Of a stretch of DNA of 64,000 nt, positions 10,380 through 22,597 are shown one piece after another. The stretch comes from Inia geoffrensis (Eukaryota; Chordata; Mammalia; Artiodactyla; Iniidae), in NCBI GenBank assembly GCA_036417435.1, contig CM070905.1, positions 67,845,092 through 67,909,091 of the forward strand, given 5' to 3'. The notes beneath the pieces are model-generated. The model had not been told where the DNA came from. It ran no database searches and saw only the letters and a program-made list of their open reading frames with translations. Numbering within the stretch: the first letter of the stretch is position 1; every line of letters begins with the position of its first letter. The position numbers and the translations under genes were made by a program.

Positions 10380-12165
10380 GAGACTAATGAAGCAACAGAA
10401 GAGAATTTCAAAATGCCCCAACAAATGCATATGCCTACTATCTGTCCCTGTGCCTATGAACTGTGTCTATCGCTATAAACTGTTTGTACTCCAAGCAGTG
10501 ATCAACCTTCCCACTTACGTACTCATTTCTACTCAACCACTCCAGCACATTGCTTCAGCCAATCTTCTCCCTCTGTTCCATCATTATTTCTTCTCTGAGA
10601 TTTTTCTCATAAACACAAAATATTCTCTATTAACTCTCACCTTAAAACAATTTTCCTTGGAGCTCTCTTCTTTCTTTAGATACTACATCAGATTTTTTCC
10701 ATTACTTTACAGAAAAACTTCTCAGAATAGTCATCCTCAGCAGCACTCTCTAAATTCTCTTCCTTTCCTCTACCTTGAACTCACCTCATTCAGGTTTTCA
10801 TGCTTCCAATTCCACTGAAATGACTCTTGTCAGTGTCACCAATAACCTCTGCATTGCTTCTATTCTTAGTCCCCATTTACTGGACTATCAATAGCATTTG
10901 ACAGAGTTAATGGGTCTCTCATCCTTAAAACACTGTCTTAACTTGGCTTCCAGTTGTTATGGACTTTCTCCTGTGTAACAGGTTGCTCTTCTCGTAAGCT
11001 TTTTTACGCTGGGCTCTCCTCCCCCTGCCTACCTGTAAACTTAGAGTGTTCCAGGGCTCAATCTTTGGACCACTTCGCTTTTTAATCAACATATTTTTTT
11101 CTCATAAATCTCAACCTTAAGATCATTTAAATCTTGACGAATTCTAAGTAAACATCTTCAGCCCAGACCTCATCCCTGAACTCCCAACTTGAGTAACAAA
11201 CTGCCTACTTGAACTTTACACCTGAACGTCTAATGGGAGTCGTCAAGTTCACATATTATAAAATGAACTCCTTAGGTTCTAACCTTCCACATCCCATTTC
11301 CCTGTAATCTTTATCATCACTTAAACCCATTCCTCCAGTTGCTCGTGCCAAATATCTTTGGAATCATCCTCTGACATCCTCGTTCTATCTGTCAGTAACT
11401 TCTCTTGGCTTTACCTTCAAAACATATCCAGAATTTAACCACCTCTCACCACCACTTTTTTTTTTTTAAACCTCTCTAGTCCAAGCCTCCATTATTCTTC
11501 ACTCAAATTAATGCTCAAACCTTCTTACTGATTACCCAGCATGTGCCACGGGCCTTCTCACTCTGTTCTTATCCCAACTGTTAGAATGCTTCTTATAAGA
11601 TATAAATCAGATCAGATCATCCTTCGGCTCATGATTCTTCAGAGGCTTCCCATCTCATTCCATGTACAAGCCAAGTCATTGGAAAAGATCTGGCCTTCTG
11701 TTAACACTCTGGCCTCACCTGTTACAATATCTCACTTTCTCACTTTATTTAAGGTGTATTAACTTGCTTTCTCTCCCTGAGACAAGTCAGACATGCTTCC
11801 ACATGAGGGCCTTTCTTCTTGCTGTTTCCTCTGATGGCAATGTTCTTCTTAGGAACTCATGTCACTTTTTACCTCCACCAGATCTTGGCTCATAAGTCCC
11901 CTTCCCCAGGAAGACTTTTTGCAACTCTATTTAAAATCGTACTTTCCATGCACTCCCTACAATTCTTTCATTTTTTCCAATAGCGCCATCTAATATGCTA
12001 TGTATTTCATATAGCTTACTTATGATCTGCATTCACTCACTAATAAACTAAAAGCCCTGTGAAAGTATGGATTCTGCTTTGTTCACAGCTATATTTCTAG
12101 CATCTAGAATAGAGCCTGATGCAGAATATAAATATTAGTGGTATCTATGTTAATTATATTACACA
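10380..12165 (+). mobile_element. L2 non-LTR retrotransposon, long sense copy
   Basis: This is an ancient L2 element in sense orientation, with the blocks in the correct order. The reverse-transcriptase region has a 'cattcaggttttcatgc' and 'ccactgaaatgactcttgtc' block near 10790-10835. It is followed by 'tcaatagcatttgacagag', corresponding to the conserved DLSAAFDT motif, near 10890. A 'ttccagggctcaatctttgg' block comes next, near 11050. Later blocks are 'cagcccagacctcatccctgaactc', then the 'agaggcttcccatctcatt' and 'gatctggcc' blocks near 11641-11695, and a terminal 'tagaatagagcctgatgcagaata' near 12107-12130. Frameshifts and stops are everywhere, so it encodes nothing. About 1.8 kb is long for an L2 copy in a placental mammal. 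Confidence 0.75.
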
Positions 12166-12755
12166 AAGTAATGTTACAAAATGAATGAATTAATGTTGCA
12201 AAATGTTTTTTTTTTGTTTGTTTTTTTTACATTCATGATGGTATGAGCAACATATACTAAAAGTGTGTCCCTTTTATTCCTTTAGAGGTGTTTAGCGATG
12301 GGTGGTTCAATACAGAAATGATTAAGAATGGAGATACAGGGTCTTCTAAGACTGGATAGATATGGCAGGCCAGGATGAAAATGGTTAGAAGGGGAAACAT
12401 GAGGACAATTAGGACAGGAAAGGACTATTTTCTGTGGCTTCAGAGTTAAAGCTGAGAGTCAATCAATTCAGGTACTCACGTGGTAGGAAGATGAAGGTAC
12501 GGAAGATAATTTTATGAGCTACCCACGTATCCAGTAATTCAGACCAAGAAAAATGCACTGTTTTATCAACACTTATAAACTAGCAGGAGCCAGCATTCAC
12601 CTTTTAAATAAGGTGCTAAGGACTAGCAGTCACTGATGGGGCCATAGCTCTTTACTATTTTCAAACACATTTTCACGTGTTCCCTTATTTGCCTTGGAAA
12701 AAGGCAAAGAATCATTTCAACTACAGAAATGAAGTTTAGAAGTTATGTGCCATAG

Positions 12756-13101
12756 AGGCAGGACAAGAATAAAGATGCAGACATAGAGAATGGACTTCAG
12801 GATACGGGGAGGGGGAAGGGTAAGCTGGGACGAAGTGAGAGAGTGGCATGGACATATATACACTACCACATGTAAAATAGCTAGCTAGTGGGAAGCAGCC
12901 ACATAGCACAGGGAGCTTTGTGACAGCTCGGTGCTTTGTGACCACATAGAGAGGTGGGATAGGGAGGGTGGGAGGGAGACACAAGAGAAAGGGGATATGG
13001 GGATGTAAGTATATGTATAGCTGATTCACTTTGTTATACAGCAGAAACTAACACAACATTGTAATGTAAAGCAATTATACTCCAATATACTCCAAAAAAA
13101 A
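12756..13101 (+). mobile_element. 5'-truncated L1 3'UTR insertion
   Basis: About 345 bp of L1 3'UTR closely matches 29590-29910 of the large L1 in this window. It includes 'agagagtggcatggacatat' and 'cttgttatacagcagaaact'-like blocks and ends in an A run. Flanking 16-bp repeats AAG(T/C)TATGTGCCATAG at 12740-12755 and 13102-13117 mark the insertion. It contains no coding sequence. Confidence 0.93.
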
Positions 13102-13117
13102 AAGCTATGTGCCATAG

Positions 13118-13382
13118 CTAACGTCATATGGCTTTAAATGAGTAGAATTGGTATCTTAGCCAGTCTCTCAGTTCAAAACACTTCCCTTTGCATCATTCCC
13201 AGCAATAAGCCAGGCATCCTGATTGGGCTGAATGTACCCAGAGAGGAGGAGGGTTTCATCTCTAGGGCACAAAGTTGCTATACGGCCATTGGCATGGGAC
13301 ATTCCCTTCCAAGGTGGCAAAGGCTGTTTAGTGTGGCTTGATCCTTTCAGTGAGGCAGGGCTCCATAACTGTTCAACATAGG
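13118..13382. other. Short unrecognised spacer
   Basis: Overlapping open frames of 67 and 78 codons occur on opposite strands at 13138-13404. Neither has recognisable motifs. I see no gene. Confidence 0.4.
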
Positions 13383-13960
13383 GTATTGCTGCTATATTAG
13401 CCATCTACTGTACATAACAATTTATCTCCACACATAATGGCTTAGAACAATAAACATTTATCATCTTTCAGTCTCTGTATTTCATGGATTTGGGAGCATC
13501 ATAACTGGGTGGTTCTGGCTTTAAGTCTCTCATGAGGTTACAGTCAAGATATCTGCCATCATCTGAAGGCATAACTGTGGCTGAAGGATCTCCTAAGGTT
13601 GTTCTCCCACGTAGCTGGCAAGTTGTTCTTGACTCTTGGCAAGAGGCCTCCTTTCCCGGTGACACTTCTTCTCCACAAGGCTACTTGAGTGTCCTTCTCT
13701 AACAATACCTGGCTTCTCTGTAATCGAGTGATCCAAGAGAGCAAGATGGAAGATGCAATGTCTTTTATTACCTAGCTTTAGACACCATATTCCATCATTT
13801 TTGCAGTAGCCTGTTGACTGTATATGTCAGCCCCACTTAATATGGGAGGGCCCAATAAAAGTGTGTGTTTATCAGGATGTGAGGACCATCAGGGACCATT
13901 TTGGAGGCTGGCTCCCACAGCTGCCCATGGGAGAACCAGGTTTCTTATTTCTAGCAAGAG
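13383..13960 (-). mobile_element. MLT1-type LTR, antisense
   Basis: Antisense MLT1 landmarks appear in order: 'acataatggcttagaacaat', 'gtctctcatgaggttacagtc', 'catctgaaggcataactg', 'gagtgatccaagagagcaag' and 'agatgcaatgtctttta'. The copy is diverged and non-coding. It is related to the MLT1 copies at 6050 and 42424. Confidence 0.75.
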
Positions 13961-14639
13961 CATTCTATTTTTGAAAGGATGGGTCTAAATGCTGAGGCCT
14001 GGATAAATGGACTTTTCTAATGTTAGAAAAATATTTAACTTAGCTGTTTATGTTTAAAAAATAGTTTTCAATTCATACTTCCCTGCCTGCATTCAAAATA
14101 TATCTCAGCATTCAATTCTTCAGGAAGCTTGGCCACATCAATCAGAGTAAGAGCAAAACAGTGACAAGACGGAATCTCTCTGCTCACATCATAATAAAAC
14201 ATCTATTACTGGCACTCTAAGGGTAGTCATGGGTGCATAATTCTCATTAATTTCACATTAAATGTCCAGCAAGCATTACCTCATCATATAGGTCCTGTTG
14301 CTATAGCACTATCACTTCAACTGTTTTCTAATCAATTTAAAAGTATTTTTGAGCAGAAATAGTGGTGTAACCCAAGTAATCTGTAGATTTATAATGTAAT
14401 TTTTAGGTTGGGGGAAAAAACATACTCAATCCAATTGAACTGGATTGATTAAACTGAGAATTTCATAACTCTCAGGGAGTTGGTGTTGTTTTTTACTTAT
14501 TAACAGATAAGAACATGATTATCCACATTAGTAAAACAATTTGCTCAAGATCTAACAAGAAAAATACAGAATAATCACAATTTTAAGGCATCATGTAAAG
14601 TTCAAAATAACTTAGTCCAACATAAGTAACAGGTAGTCA
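13961..14639. other. Unrecognised AT-rich sequence
   Basis: No open frame, RNA gene or named repeat is visible. Confidence 0.4.
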
Positions 14640-14865
14640 TCTAGACTAGCACTCAGCCAACTATTTCTGTAAAGGGTCTGATACTAAGTATTTTAGATCT
14701 GAGGACAAGGTAGTCTTCCACAAGTACTCAAAGAGCCATGGGCTATACATAAATTAATGAGCATGGCTGTGTTCCAGTACAACTGTATTTACAAAAACAG
14801 GCAGATACCTGGATTTGACCCATGAGCCATAGTTTTCCAACCCCTGATTTAGACTGTGGACCATA
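14640..14865 (-). mobile_element. MER1/Charlie-like hAT DNA element remnant
   Basis: The 'ctgtaaagggtctgatact' start, the 'gtgttccagtacaactgtatttacaaaaacagg' region around 14771-14804 (read in two short blocks) and the end 'tttgacccatgagccatag' followed by 'ccaacccctg' match the layout of non-autonomous MER1-type hAT elements. It has no transposase. Confidence 0.7.
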
Positions 14866-14924
14866 CACTGGTAACCCAGGCCTACATGAAAACAATAGTA
14901 GTTTCCTTTGATTACTATCGAGTT

Positions 14925-14926
<2 letters not shown>

Positions 14927-14979
<53 letters not shown>
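14927..14979 (+). repeat. (TG)n microsatellite
   Basis: An almost pure TG run of about 26 units. On the minus strand it is translated as a His-Thr run inside a chance open frame. Confidence 0.97.
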
Positions 14980-14981
<2 letters not shown>

Positions 14982-15189
14982 AAGAATGAAATCCATTAAG
15001 CAAACATGTTCTTGGAAATACAGCCATCTTACACTCTGTTGTTTCAAACTCAGTCAACTTTGAAACAATTATGTTAATTGGCCACGTCCAAGTGCATTTG
15101 AGTCCAGTTCACAATTGGCTCAAAGGCCCTCTGTATTTGGGATCTCAGTATCTCTCGAGGTAACTCATTAACCGATTGATTTTATTTAA

Positions 15190-15390
15190 ATGAATTAATC
15201 ACTACATCCTCAGCTCTCCCTTAGTATATTGCATTACTTTATCACATTTTATTAATTTTAATAGTATAGATACTAGTCTCTTCTGCCTGATTGAAACCTC
15301 TTTGAGACGTGATATTTTGTCTCATGCACTTTTTTACTTCTGCATCAGGCACATTGTTCAGCATATAATAAATGCTTCAATTTTTTTTTG
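15190..15390 (+). repeat. L2 3'-end fragment, sense
   Basis: The block order fits an L2 3' end: 'tgattgaaacctctttgaga', then 'gcatcaggcacattgttcag', then 'catataataaatgcttcaat'. Confidence 0.6.
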
Positions 15391-15689
15391 TTGCTGTTGA
15401 ATTTATGTCCAAGTTTATCTTCCCCTTTGAACTTCCTTCCATGGGCCTCTCCTGCCACTGGGAGGCTAATATTCTAGTTATCACTTCCAAATCCAAACCA
15501 TGTAGTCATGGCACACCACTATGCCACTACCTTCATGTTTTCTCTCAGGCTAAATAAATTCATTTTTTCCGATTTCTCATCACAGGGCATGGCCTTTGGA
15601 CCCTTCATTACCTTCATCGTCCATCACTGGATGTGCTCCCACTTGTTGGCATCCTTCTTGAGATGAAATGCCCACAGTAGCACTCTACT

Positions 15690-15765
15690 GTGCAGTAAGT
15701 CTTTATTAGCACTTACTGCATGCCAAGGCACTGGGCAAGGCACTACTAGTAAGCCCTATGCTGAA
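15690..15765 (-). repeat. L2 or MIR 3'-end fragment, antisense
   Basis: A short match to the shared L2/MIR 3' end around 'ttattagcacttactgcatg' and 'aggcactgggcaaggcac'. Confidence 0.5.
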
Positions 15766-16019
15766 CCAGGGCAAGTATAAGTGGTGCTTTATCTTTTTCT
15801 TTGTTTTTTTTTTTCCTTTCTCTTGTATTTTTTAAATATTCTGAAATTTAGCTCAAGATGGAGGATAAGACCCTTGGTCTACCAGCACTGTTTCTACACA
15901 GTTTTCACCCTTTGGCCTCTCCACTGGTCATCATACTGCATCCAATATAATGATAGGGGCTCTAGGAGATTTATTAGAACCCTTGGATATTATGTTTCTG
16001 GACCAGAGATAAAACTTTA

Positions 16020-16370
16020 TTTTGCAGTTTTATTGAGATATAATTTACGTAACATTATGCAAATTTAAAGGGCACAATGTGTTGATTCAATACATTTCTA
16101 TTGAAAAATGATTACCCCCACAGTGCTAGCCACCACCTCTATCGTGTCTGAAAAATGATTACCCCCCACAGTGCTAGCCACCACCTCCATCGTGTCACGT
16201 GATTACCATTTCTTTTTTGCGATGAGAGCATTTGAGATCTACTCGCTTAGCAATTTTCAAATATACAATACAGTATTGTTAACTATAATCACAATGCTGT
16301 GCATTAGATCCTCAAAACTTACTCATTTTATAACTGGAAGTTTGAACCCTTTGACCAACAAGAGATAAAA
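16020..16370 (-). repeat. L1M-type 3'UTR, antisense, with internal tandem duplication
   Basis: The phrases 'ttttattgagatataattta', 'gagatctactcgcttagca', 'tacaatacagtattgttaac' and 'ccctttgaccaac' are the antisense 3'UTR of an older L1 (L1MA/L1MB-like). The stretch at 16102-16148 is repeated directly at 16149-16196, with one extra C and one T/C difference. This duplication lies inside the element, so it is local and younger than the insertion. Confidence 0.7.
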
Positions 16371-17429
16371 CTTGAAACAGTCACTGCCCTCTTTTAGGCT
16401 CATTATCTATTTTTGACTTAAATTCAGCCTGGCAAGTAAAGAGTTTGTTAGATGCTACTGAGGCTCTTTTGGAATACTAATGAAGTAAGGTTCCTTCATC
16501 TGTAACACACGTGACTGACAGAATATATTAAAATTCTACAGATCCATAGAAAGGAACTAACAATCAGACTGACAGGCAATGATAAGATGATACCATTCAT
16601 AGAACAGGAAATGTGCATATAGATAGTGAACCTCCTCAATGATCTGGGAAGCCCTGTAATACATATGTGGACACATGTAGTTACTTTTCACATGTATCTT
16701 ATTTCCATTCCCTGGGTATTCATGTACATTAAGAATCTGATGCTAAAATTTGTGTTCCTGACACTTGTTCAGTTTTTTTCTGTACTGGCTACTCTATTTT
16801 CTTTTTCTATGTATTTCTTTTTCTGTGAATTTTAACTCAAGCCATCTAATTTCATTTCAATCTTTTCCCTAATCATAAACACACACACGCACAAACACAC
16901 AAACACACACAGAGTCATCTCTAATTTCTTTATTTCCCTTCCAATCCCCTTATTTCTCCTAACGAAAAGTTCAAAAGCACCAGCAGTGCCCAGGAGACTT
17001 CCAATTTCTTATTACAAAGATATGTAAGTTATGTTTCAGCTCTCTTCTAGAAACATTCCAACCTTCAGCATTATAGAAACTCAATAAATATTTGCTACAC
17101 TGCATTAAAATGCATGTTCATGTTCTTCATATGAAGTCATAAAAGAGGTAGCAGTGAGTAGAGTTGATATATACCACAGTGTAGAGAGATAATTTCTTAC
17201 TAGCTCAGCTATACTTGCCTCTTGAGTACCATTCACCAATGGGTATTTTGACAAGTTCTCTGACTAAAATGAGAATTCTTCACCTCTCCCGTCCCCTAAG
17301 AATCATCCTTTCCACTTGGTTTCTCCTTCCCAAAGCCTGGATCACTGTTTTACAAACTAATACTAACGAATCAGGAAACCAGTTTACGATTAACATTTCT
17401 TAAATCAAGTGATACCTTAGCCGGAGTCC
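16371..17429. other. Unrecognised sequence with a CA-rich patch
   Basis: No gene is seen. An imperfect CA/AAAC-rich patch lies at about 16879-16912. The 'caataaatatttgctac' phrase near 17083 is L2-like but too short to call. Confidence 0.4.
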
Positions 17430-17735
17430 CTCCCATGCCTCTCTCCCCCAAAAGGAGAAGTTGAGTCTTGAATATATGTGCAAGTGGTTTATTTGGGCTT
17501 TGATCCCACGAAATACTAGTCGGGGACTTAAGAGTTGTGAAACCAAGAAGAGAAAAACCAACCCCCAGGTGTGTTGTCTTGGTCATTACTACAGGCACCA
17601 GGGGCTAGAGCCCACCGGAGTGACTGTGAAAAGCCATGAGTCATGTGCCTCAGGAGAGGCATGGAAGAGGGATGGTTTTCCACTGGCTCCTATCCCCTCA
17701 GAATCAAAGATACTCCAAAAATGAATTAATTACCT
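17430..17735. repeat. Unassigned old repeat, related to 39430-39880
   Basis: A block around 'gtggtttatttgggctttgatccca' (17483-17508) resembles the 'gttcatttggaagataatgcca' block near 39466. Both lie in similarly organised, moderately GC-rich sequence. I take this as two old copies of one dispersed repeat but cannot name the family. The open frames over it look incidental. Confidence 0.35.
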
Positions 17736-18951
17736 CACACTTTTAGTATCATGCATCAGAATAGTTAATGGTGTTCTCATCTAGTTCTAAGCAGAGGTGG
17801 TTGAGAAGCCCCATGGCAGAAAGCAAGAAATACCTGATGCAACCAAGGCAAATACTAGCTTCTAGATGCACAGCAAAGACCATAGGAAATAGGTGGAGAA
17901 CATTAAGTCGCTCCAACACAAGTAAACAGAATAGAATAGGATGGGATGAGATGACAGGGGATAGGATAGGTCAGAAAATACCAGATATGTCACAGGTAAT
18001 AATGGCAAGTGTTATTTCATTAAGGTGGTATTTCAGTTTTTCCTCACATGTGTGTGAATGTGATTGTGTGTACATTACTGGATAATGAAGTAAAAAATAC
18101 ATTTCTTGGCTTTGGCCCATGGTCCAAGTTTGAAAGCCACTTGGGCCATGCTCTTCTACTCTTGCATGTATTGATACCCTGACTTTCCTCTCTAGAACCC
18201 AGATTTTTTTTCTTACTTCTTCTGTGATCATTTTATATTGAACCATCATAATGTCTAATAAACAGAACCATATAGAGCAGTTCCTACATTGCTCAGCCTC
18301 TACCATTTATGACTGAGTATTAATTTGTAGTTTAAGCATCTTGAATCATGCACAGAAAGCATTTGGACTAGATGGTGGTTTCCCCAGGAAGTTAGGCAAA
18401 AGTTTTATATTGTACTTTGTTTATAGCTGAGGAACAATGGTTGCACCTGGGAATATACTTATGAGAAAATCAATCAAATAAAATGTGGGCAATGCATAGA
18501 ATTTAGAAAGAATTAAACTTCTGGAGTTTGAAACTGATCTCTATAAAATGCATCTCATTTTATGCATTTGCTTGATGCCCAAGGAGAGGGAAAAACTAAA
18601 TAATATTTGGAGGCCTACAAATAAGGTACCATCTTTTTAAAAAAAAATTCAGAGATTTGATTATTAGATGATCTTCCCCGATTTCCTCCTTCATGCAAGG
18701 ATTTTAGCTATTGTTAGGATACTTTCAAGAAGTACAATGTTTGAGCACAAATGAAAGCACTGAGTTGGATCTTTCACCTATTATGGCATTTATGTTGAAA
18801 GACTGTATTAAGGCATGTGAATTGATAGCTTTGGATAAATTATTCAAAACCCCCTCTATTTTTTGGATGATCAGGAGCAGAGCCTTTTTCTGCAAGGTGT
18901 TCTTCAAGGCCTTCCTCAGGGAAATGTTGTAGAGTTTAGGGAAGTGTGTAG
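17736..18951. other. Unrecognised sequence
   Basis: No named repeat or gene. Open frames at 17768-18085 and on the opposite strand at 17971-18306 are about 105-111 codons. They have no motif or splice context. Confidence 0.4.
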
Positions 18952-18969
18952 CCTGGGATGGAAGTTTCT

Positions 18970-19178
18970 TTTTTTTTTTTTTTTTTTTGTGGTACTTGGG
19001 CCTCTCACTGCTGTGGCCTCTCCCATTGAGAAGCACAGGCTCCGGACGTGCAGGCTCAGCAGCCATGGCTCACGGGCCCAGCCGCTCCGCCACATGTGGG
19101 ATCCTCCCGGACCGGGGCATGAACCTGTGTCCCCTGCATCGGCAGGCAGACCCTCAACCACTGTGCCACCAGGGAAGT
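18970..19178 (-). mobile_element. Short CHR-type SINE (copy 4), antisense
   Basis: An antisense CHR SINE beginning with a T tract of about 20. A perfect 18-bp target-site duplication, CCTGGGATGGAAGTTTCT, sits at 18952-18969 and 19179-19196. The perfect duplication and the long pure tail suggest a fairly young insertion. Confidence 0.95.
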
Positions 19179-19196
19179 CCTGGGATGGAAGTTTCT

Positions 19197-20369
19197 ATTT
19201 CATGCTTAACATAATTGATCTTATTGGTAATTCAATCTGTCAAGTAGGCCAAAAAAAGGTCATTTATGACTTAAGTTTTTTCAGTCTTATAGAATAAAAA
19301 TAAATGTATATACATTTCAATGATCACCTCATCTTTGTTTGGTTTGGAGCATCTGCTCTGAAAATCTTGCATTAGTGATGTCTAGGTATATAAACATTTA
19401 AACTATCATCTCAAGCACTAGAAGTCAAATTGAATTTACTGCTTTGGATTTTGACAAGCATGCGTCATTAGTGTGACATTTTCTTACTTAATCCTTGGCC
19501 ATCCCTAGCTTTTAAATGAAATAATACTTTTTCAATTTCCATTTTCTACTAGCTTTAATGGCTTGAATGCTATTAAAGAGGGGCAGCCACTTCTTTGAAA
19601 TGTGTGTTTCTATTCTTGAAATCACTGACAGCATTACTCATAGACAGCTAACCAGTTTCATTCTAACTTTGGGTGTGTTGGTACTTCATCTGGTCTAATA
19701 CTAAGTCAACTCATCAGGGAACAGAGCCAGAAGAAGTTTTTGATAATGATGCAATTCTCTCTGCTGGGAAAGAAATAATAATTTGGAGCTAGATAGACAC
19801 ATGATAGGGAAGCAGAGGTGGTGGGCGTGGGGCATGGGGAGGCGGATTAAACATGTTATCTTAAAGTCAGCAATGAGAATCCCCAGCTCCTCATTTTCAG
19901 TGGCTCCCTGTGTTGCTACAGGCCCACAGGAGGAGCACATTTATGTAGTAGAGAATGCCGCTACGAGCTCCAAATCCCTAGCTGGTGGTTCATGTTCATA
20001 AAGTAGGCTGGACCTTGGGAGAACTAAGAAAAATCCTTTTGCTTCTTTAAGGCTCAGATTAAGTCAAACTCATACAGTCTACCATGATTTTCCTCCCAAC
20101 CTTGTATCTGAAGATTGACTCCCTTCATATGGTAAGAAACCATAGAAGATTCAACTCAGAGAAAAAGAATATCTCCCTCCCTCAAAAACTTGTGTGCACA
20201 GGCTGCACCTCACCTCCTTTGTGGCTCCAAACCCCACCCCGTCCTGCTCAACTTTCCAAAGGCAGAGAAGCAGATCTATGCTTACCTTCCTAGACTCTCC
20301 ACCTGGAAAGAAACAGAGGAGACGGGGAATGCTGTCCAAATCCATAAAATTAATGATCAACATTTTTTT
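19197..20369. other. Unrecognised sequence
   Basis: No repeat I can name. Short open frames on both strands at 19700-20400 overlap each other and have no coding features. Confidence 0.4.
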
Positions 20370-20545
20370 GGATCTTACCACATGCCAAGTACTGTCCTAG
20401 GCTATTTACATTTAATATTTTATTGTTATAACCCAAGAACTACTACTATTCTCATTTTATAGATTAAAAACCGGAGTGCTAAGATTTGAGTAGAAGTCCC
20501 CTGTCAAACAGCTTGTAAGTGGGGGAGCTGGCCGTTCAAAAGATA
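20370..20545 (-). repeat. MIR SINE, antisense
   Basis: The order 'tgccaagtactgtcctaggc', 'attctcattttatagatta' and 'cagcttgtaagtgggggagctgg' (read as separate blocks) is the antisense layout of MIR, an ancient tRNA-derived SINE. Confidence 0.7.
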
Positions 20546-22004
20546 AGCGTGGGGAGGTATGAAACAAAGACAATGCTTTATTCACCTCCCTCTTCCCACC
20601 TCAAGCCGTGCCCTTGAGCCACGTGCCCCATCCTGCATACCACCCACCCACCTGTCCTCCTTAGGGCAGGGTAGGGACGGCTGGGAATTTGACTCACAGA
20701 AAGCAAGTCTTTAAATGTCATCATTTATTTAACTCTTGGCCTCTATTACTAATAGTCTTTCCTATGACAGAGTCTCTCTAGATTTCCAAGGAGGGAAAGT
20801 CCTAAGTCTTTGAGAAGGGAATCTGTTGCATTACGTGCATTTACTGAGGTGCTTCTACAAACATTTCCCTCCTGTTTTGATACCCGTGTCCAAACATCCC
20901 GGCATCATGCAGAGCTCATCATCTAAAATATGTATTCAGAGCCTGTGCCCTTGAGAGTTAGTGTCCTATGGGATCGCCTTACTTAGGATGCAATTTTAAA
21001 GAGGAGAGATATTTTTACCAACTTTGTTTTTACACTTGTTTCACTCTCCTGGTGAACTTGCTTCTCCAAATATTCTCTAAGGACAGGAGAAATTAATAGT
21101 AATGAGCTCATTTGGAAAGCAGTGGGCTCATGATCATTTTGGCTTTGTTTACTCTCCTAAATGGTTCCTGCTCATTTTATTTTAAGGAATTTTGCTTAGG
21201 CAAGATGCTGAGCGCAGCAAGGTGGTTTTCACTAAAATAAACTTATTGAATTTTGGTGAGCCTCTGGGACAAGAAAGGAAAGACAATTGCCTACAAAATA
21301 TGGAAGTGTTATCTTCTGGTAAAGAAGAACAGTAGGTATACGCAGCATCTAAGTGACAAACATGTACATTCCTAACTTCATTTGTACACCTGCCAAATTT
21401 CCCCAGCAGCTGTCTGCATTACAGCCATCTGAGCACAAATAGAACAAATGCAAAATTTCCCCAGCAACATGCATCATAACTAAACTTGAAAATGGTTTTT
21501 CTATGATCAGTTGGAAAGTTTGACAGTATGTACATTTTAGAGTGTAAAGTTTGTGGAGATTTTTATTCCTTTTGTTTCATATAAACATTATGGTTTCCAA
21601 AGACAGCACATTTAATACATGGGGATTAAGATGGCCACAGTTTCTTTCATGAAGCAAACTACCTGATATTGTTACAGAGACATTGGGTAGTAACAGTAAC
21701 TTGACCCAACAATGTCACGGAAATGAAATGATCACATATCACAGCTTCCTGTTCTCCATGCACACAGTTTTGAATACCTGGGTTTTTATTTGCTTGTTGG
21801 AAAAAGCTGGGGACATGGAAATGAGAAGATACTCCCTGTTGCTTGAGGAGATTCTCCAAGGTGATGTTCCTAGGCTCACATGTGAGTATCTTGGGAGTTG
21901 GCTTACCCAATGTAAGCCTTGGAAGGTAGACTGTGGAAGCATCCCTGCTAGTTCTGGCTTGTATTCCTGAGCCTTCTCTTATTTATTCTGTTGCTTTATC
22001 TGTT
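20546..22004. other. Unrecognised sequence
   Basis: No coding or repeat signal that I can name. Paired open frames of 83 and 95 codons on opposite strands at 21659-21970 look like chance. Confidence 0.4.
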
Positions 22005-22130
22005 TTGCCTTTCTGAGTTTACCCATTTGAAAAATATGGGTGAGGACCAGCGTCTATTGTATTCAGTTATTCCAGCTGTTAGACAACATAATGTGTGCAA
22101 AGTGCTTAGCATATTACTTGGATTATATTC
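22005..22130 (+). repeat. MIR 3' part, sense
   Basis: 'gtttacccatttgaaaaatatgggtgagga' (22018-22047) and 'gtgcaaagtgcttagcatat' match the second half of a MIR. The copy is diverged. Confidence 0.5.
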
Positions 22131-22191
22131 CTAAAGAAAGGCAATTGATCTTATTCCTGTGAAAGCTGGAGAAATTTATGAATTGATTTTC

Positions 22192-22402
22192 TTTTCTTTT
22201 TTTTTTTTTTTGCGGTACGCAGGCCTCTCACTGATGTGGCTGCTCCCGTTGTGGAGCACAGCCTCTGGATGCGCAGGCTCAACAGCCATGGCTCACGGGC
22301 CCAGCTGCTCCGCGGCATGTGGGATCCTCCCGGACCAAGGCACGAACCCACGTCCCCTGCATCAGCAGGCAGACTCTCAACCACTGTGCCACCAGCGAAG
22401 CC
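22192..22402 (-). mobile_element. Short CHR-type SINE (copy 5), antisense
   Basis: An antisense CHR SINE. The near-perfect target-site duplication TATGAA(T/C)TGATTTTC is at 22177-22191 and 22405-22419. Its body has more substitutions than copies 3 and 7, for example in the head, which ends CCACCAGCGAAGCC. It may therefore be somewhat older. Confidence 0.94.
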
Positions 22403-22597
22403 CATATGAACTGATTTTCAATATTCAGAAACTAGGACTCATGTTCAAAGGGCTTATGAAGGGGCTGAGAAGGTGTCCTGAAGGGTCTAATGAGAAACCC
22501 TGAAAATGGCAGGAGGTCAGGTCTTGTTGTATGGTGAGGCATGATTCTTATCATACAACGAAAGCTTTGTCTTTCATGAAGGAAATGAGGCAGATGG

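Noticed and set aside
10387..10818. 143-codon open frame at 10.4-10.8 kb as a host gene
   Set aside because: It lies in the L2 element and does not follow the L2 protein frame over its length. It is most likely chance in pyrimidine-rich sequence.
14754..15047. Minus-strand protein with a His-Thr run
   Set aside because: The run is translated TG microsatellite. No other coding evidence.
18863..19297. 144-codon open frame spanning 18.86-19.30 kb
   Set aside because: Its middle is SINE sequence inserted with a target duplication, and the frame is open only because the SINE has few stops.
20182..20400. Overlapping plus-strand frames at 20.1-20.5 kb as a gene
   Set aside because: Several frames are open on both strands at once, with no motif, start context or splice signals, and the 3' part enters an antisense MIR.
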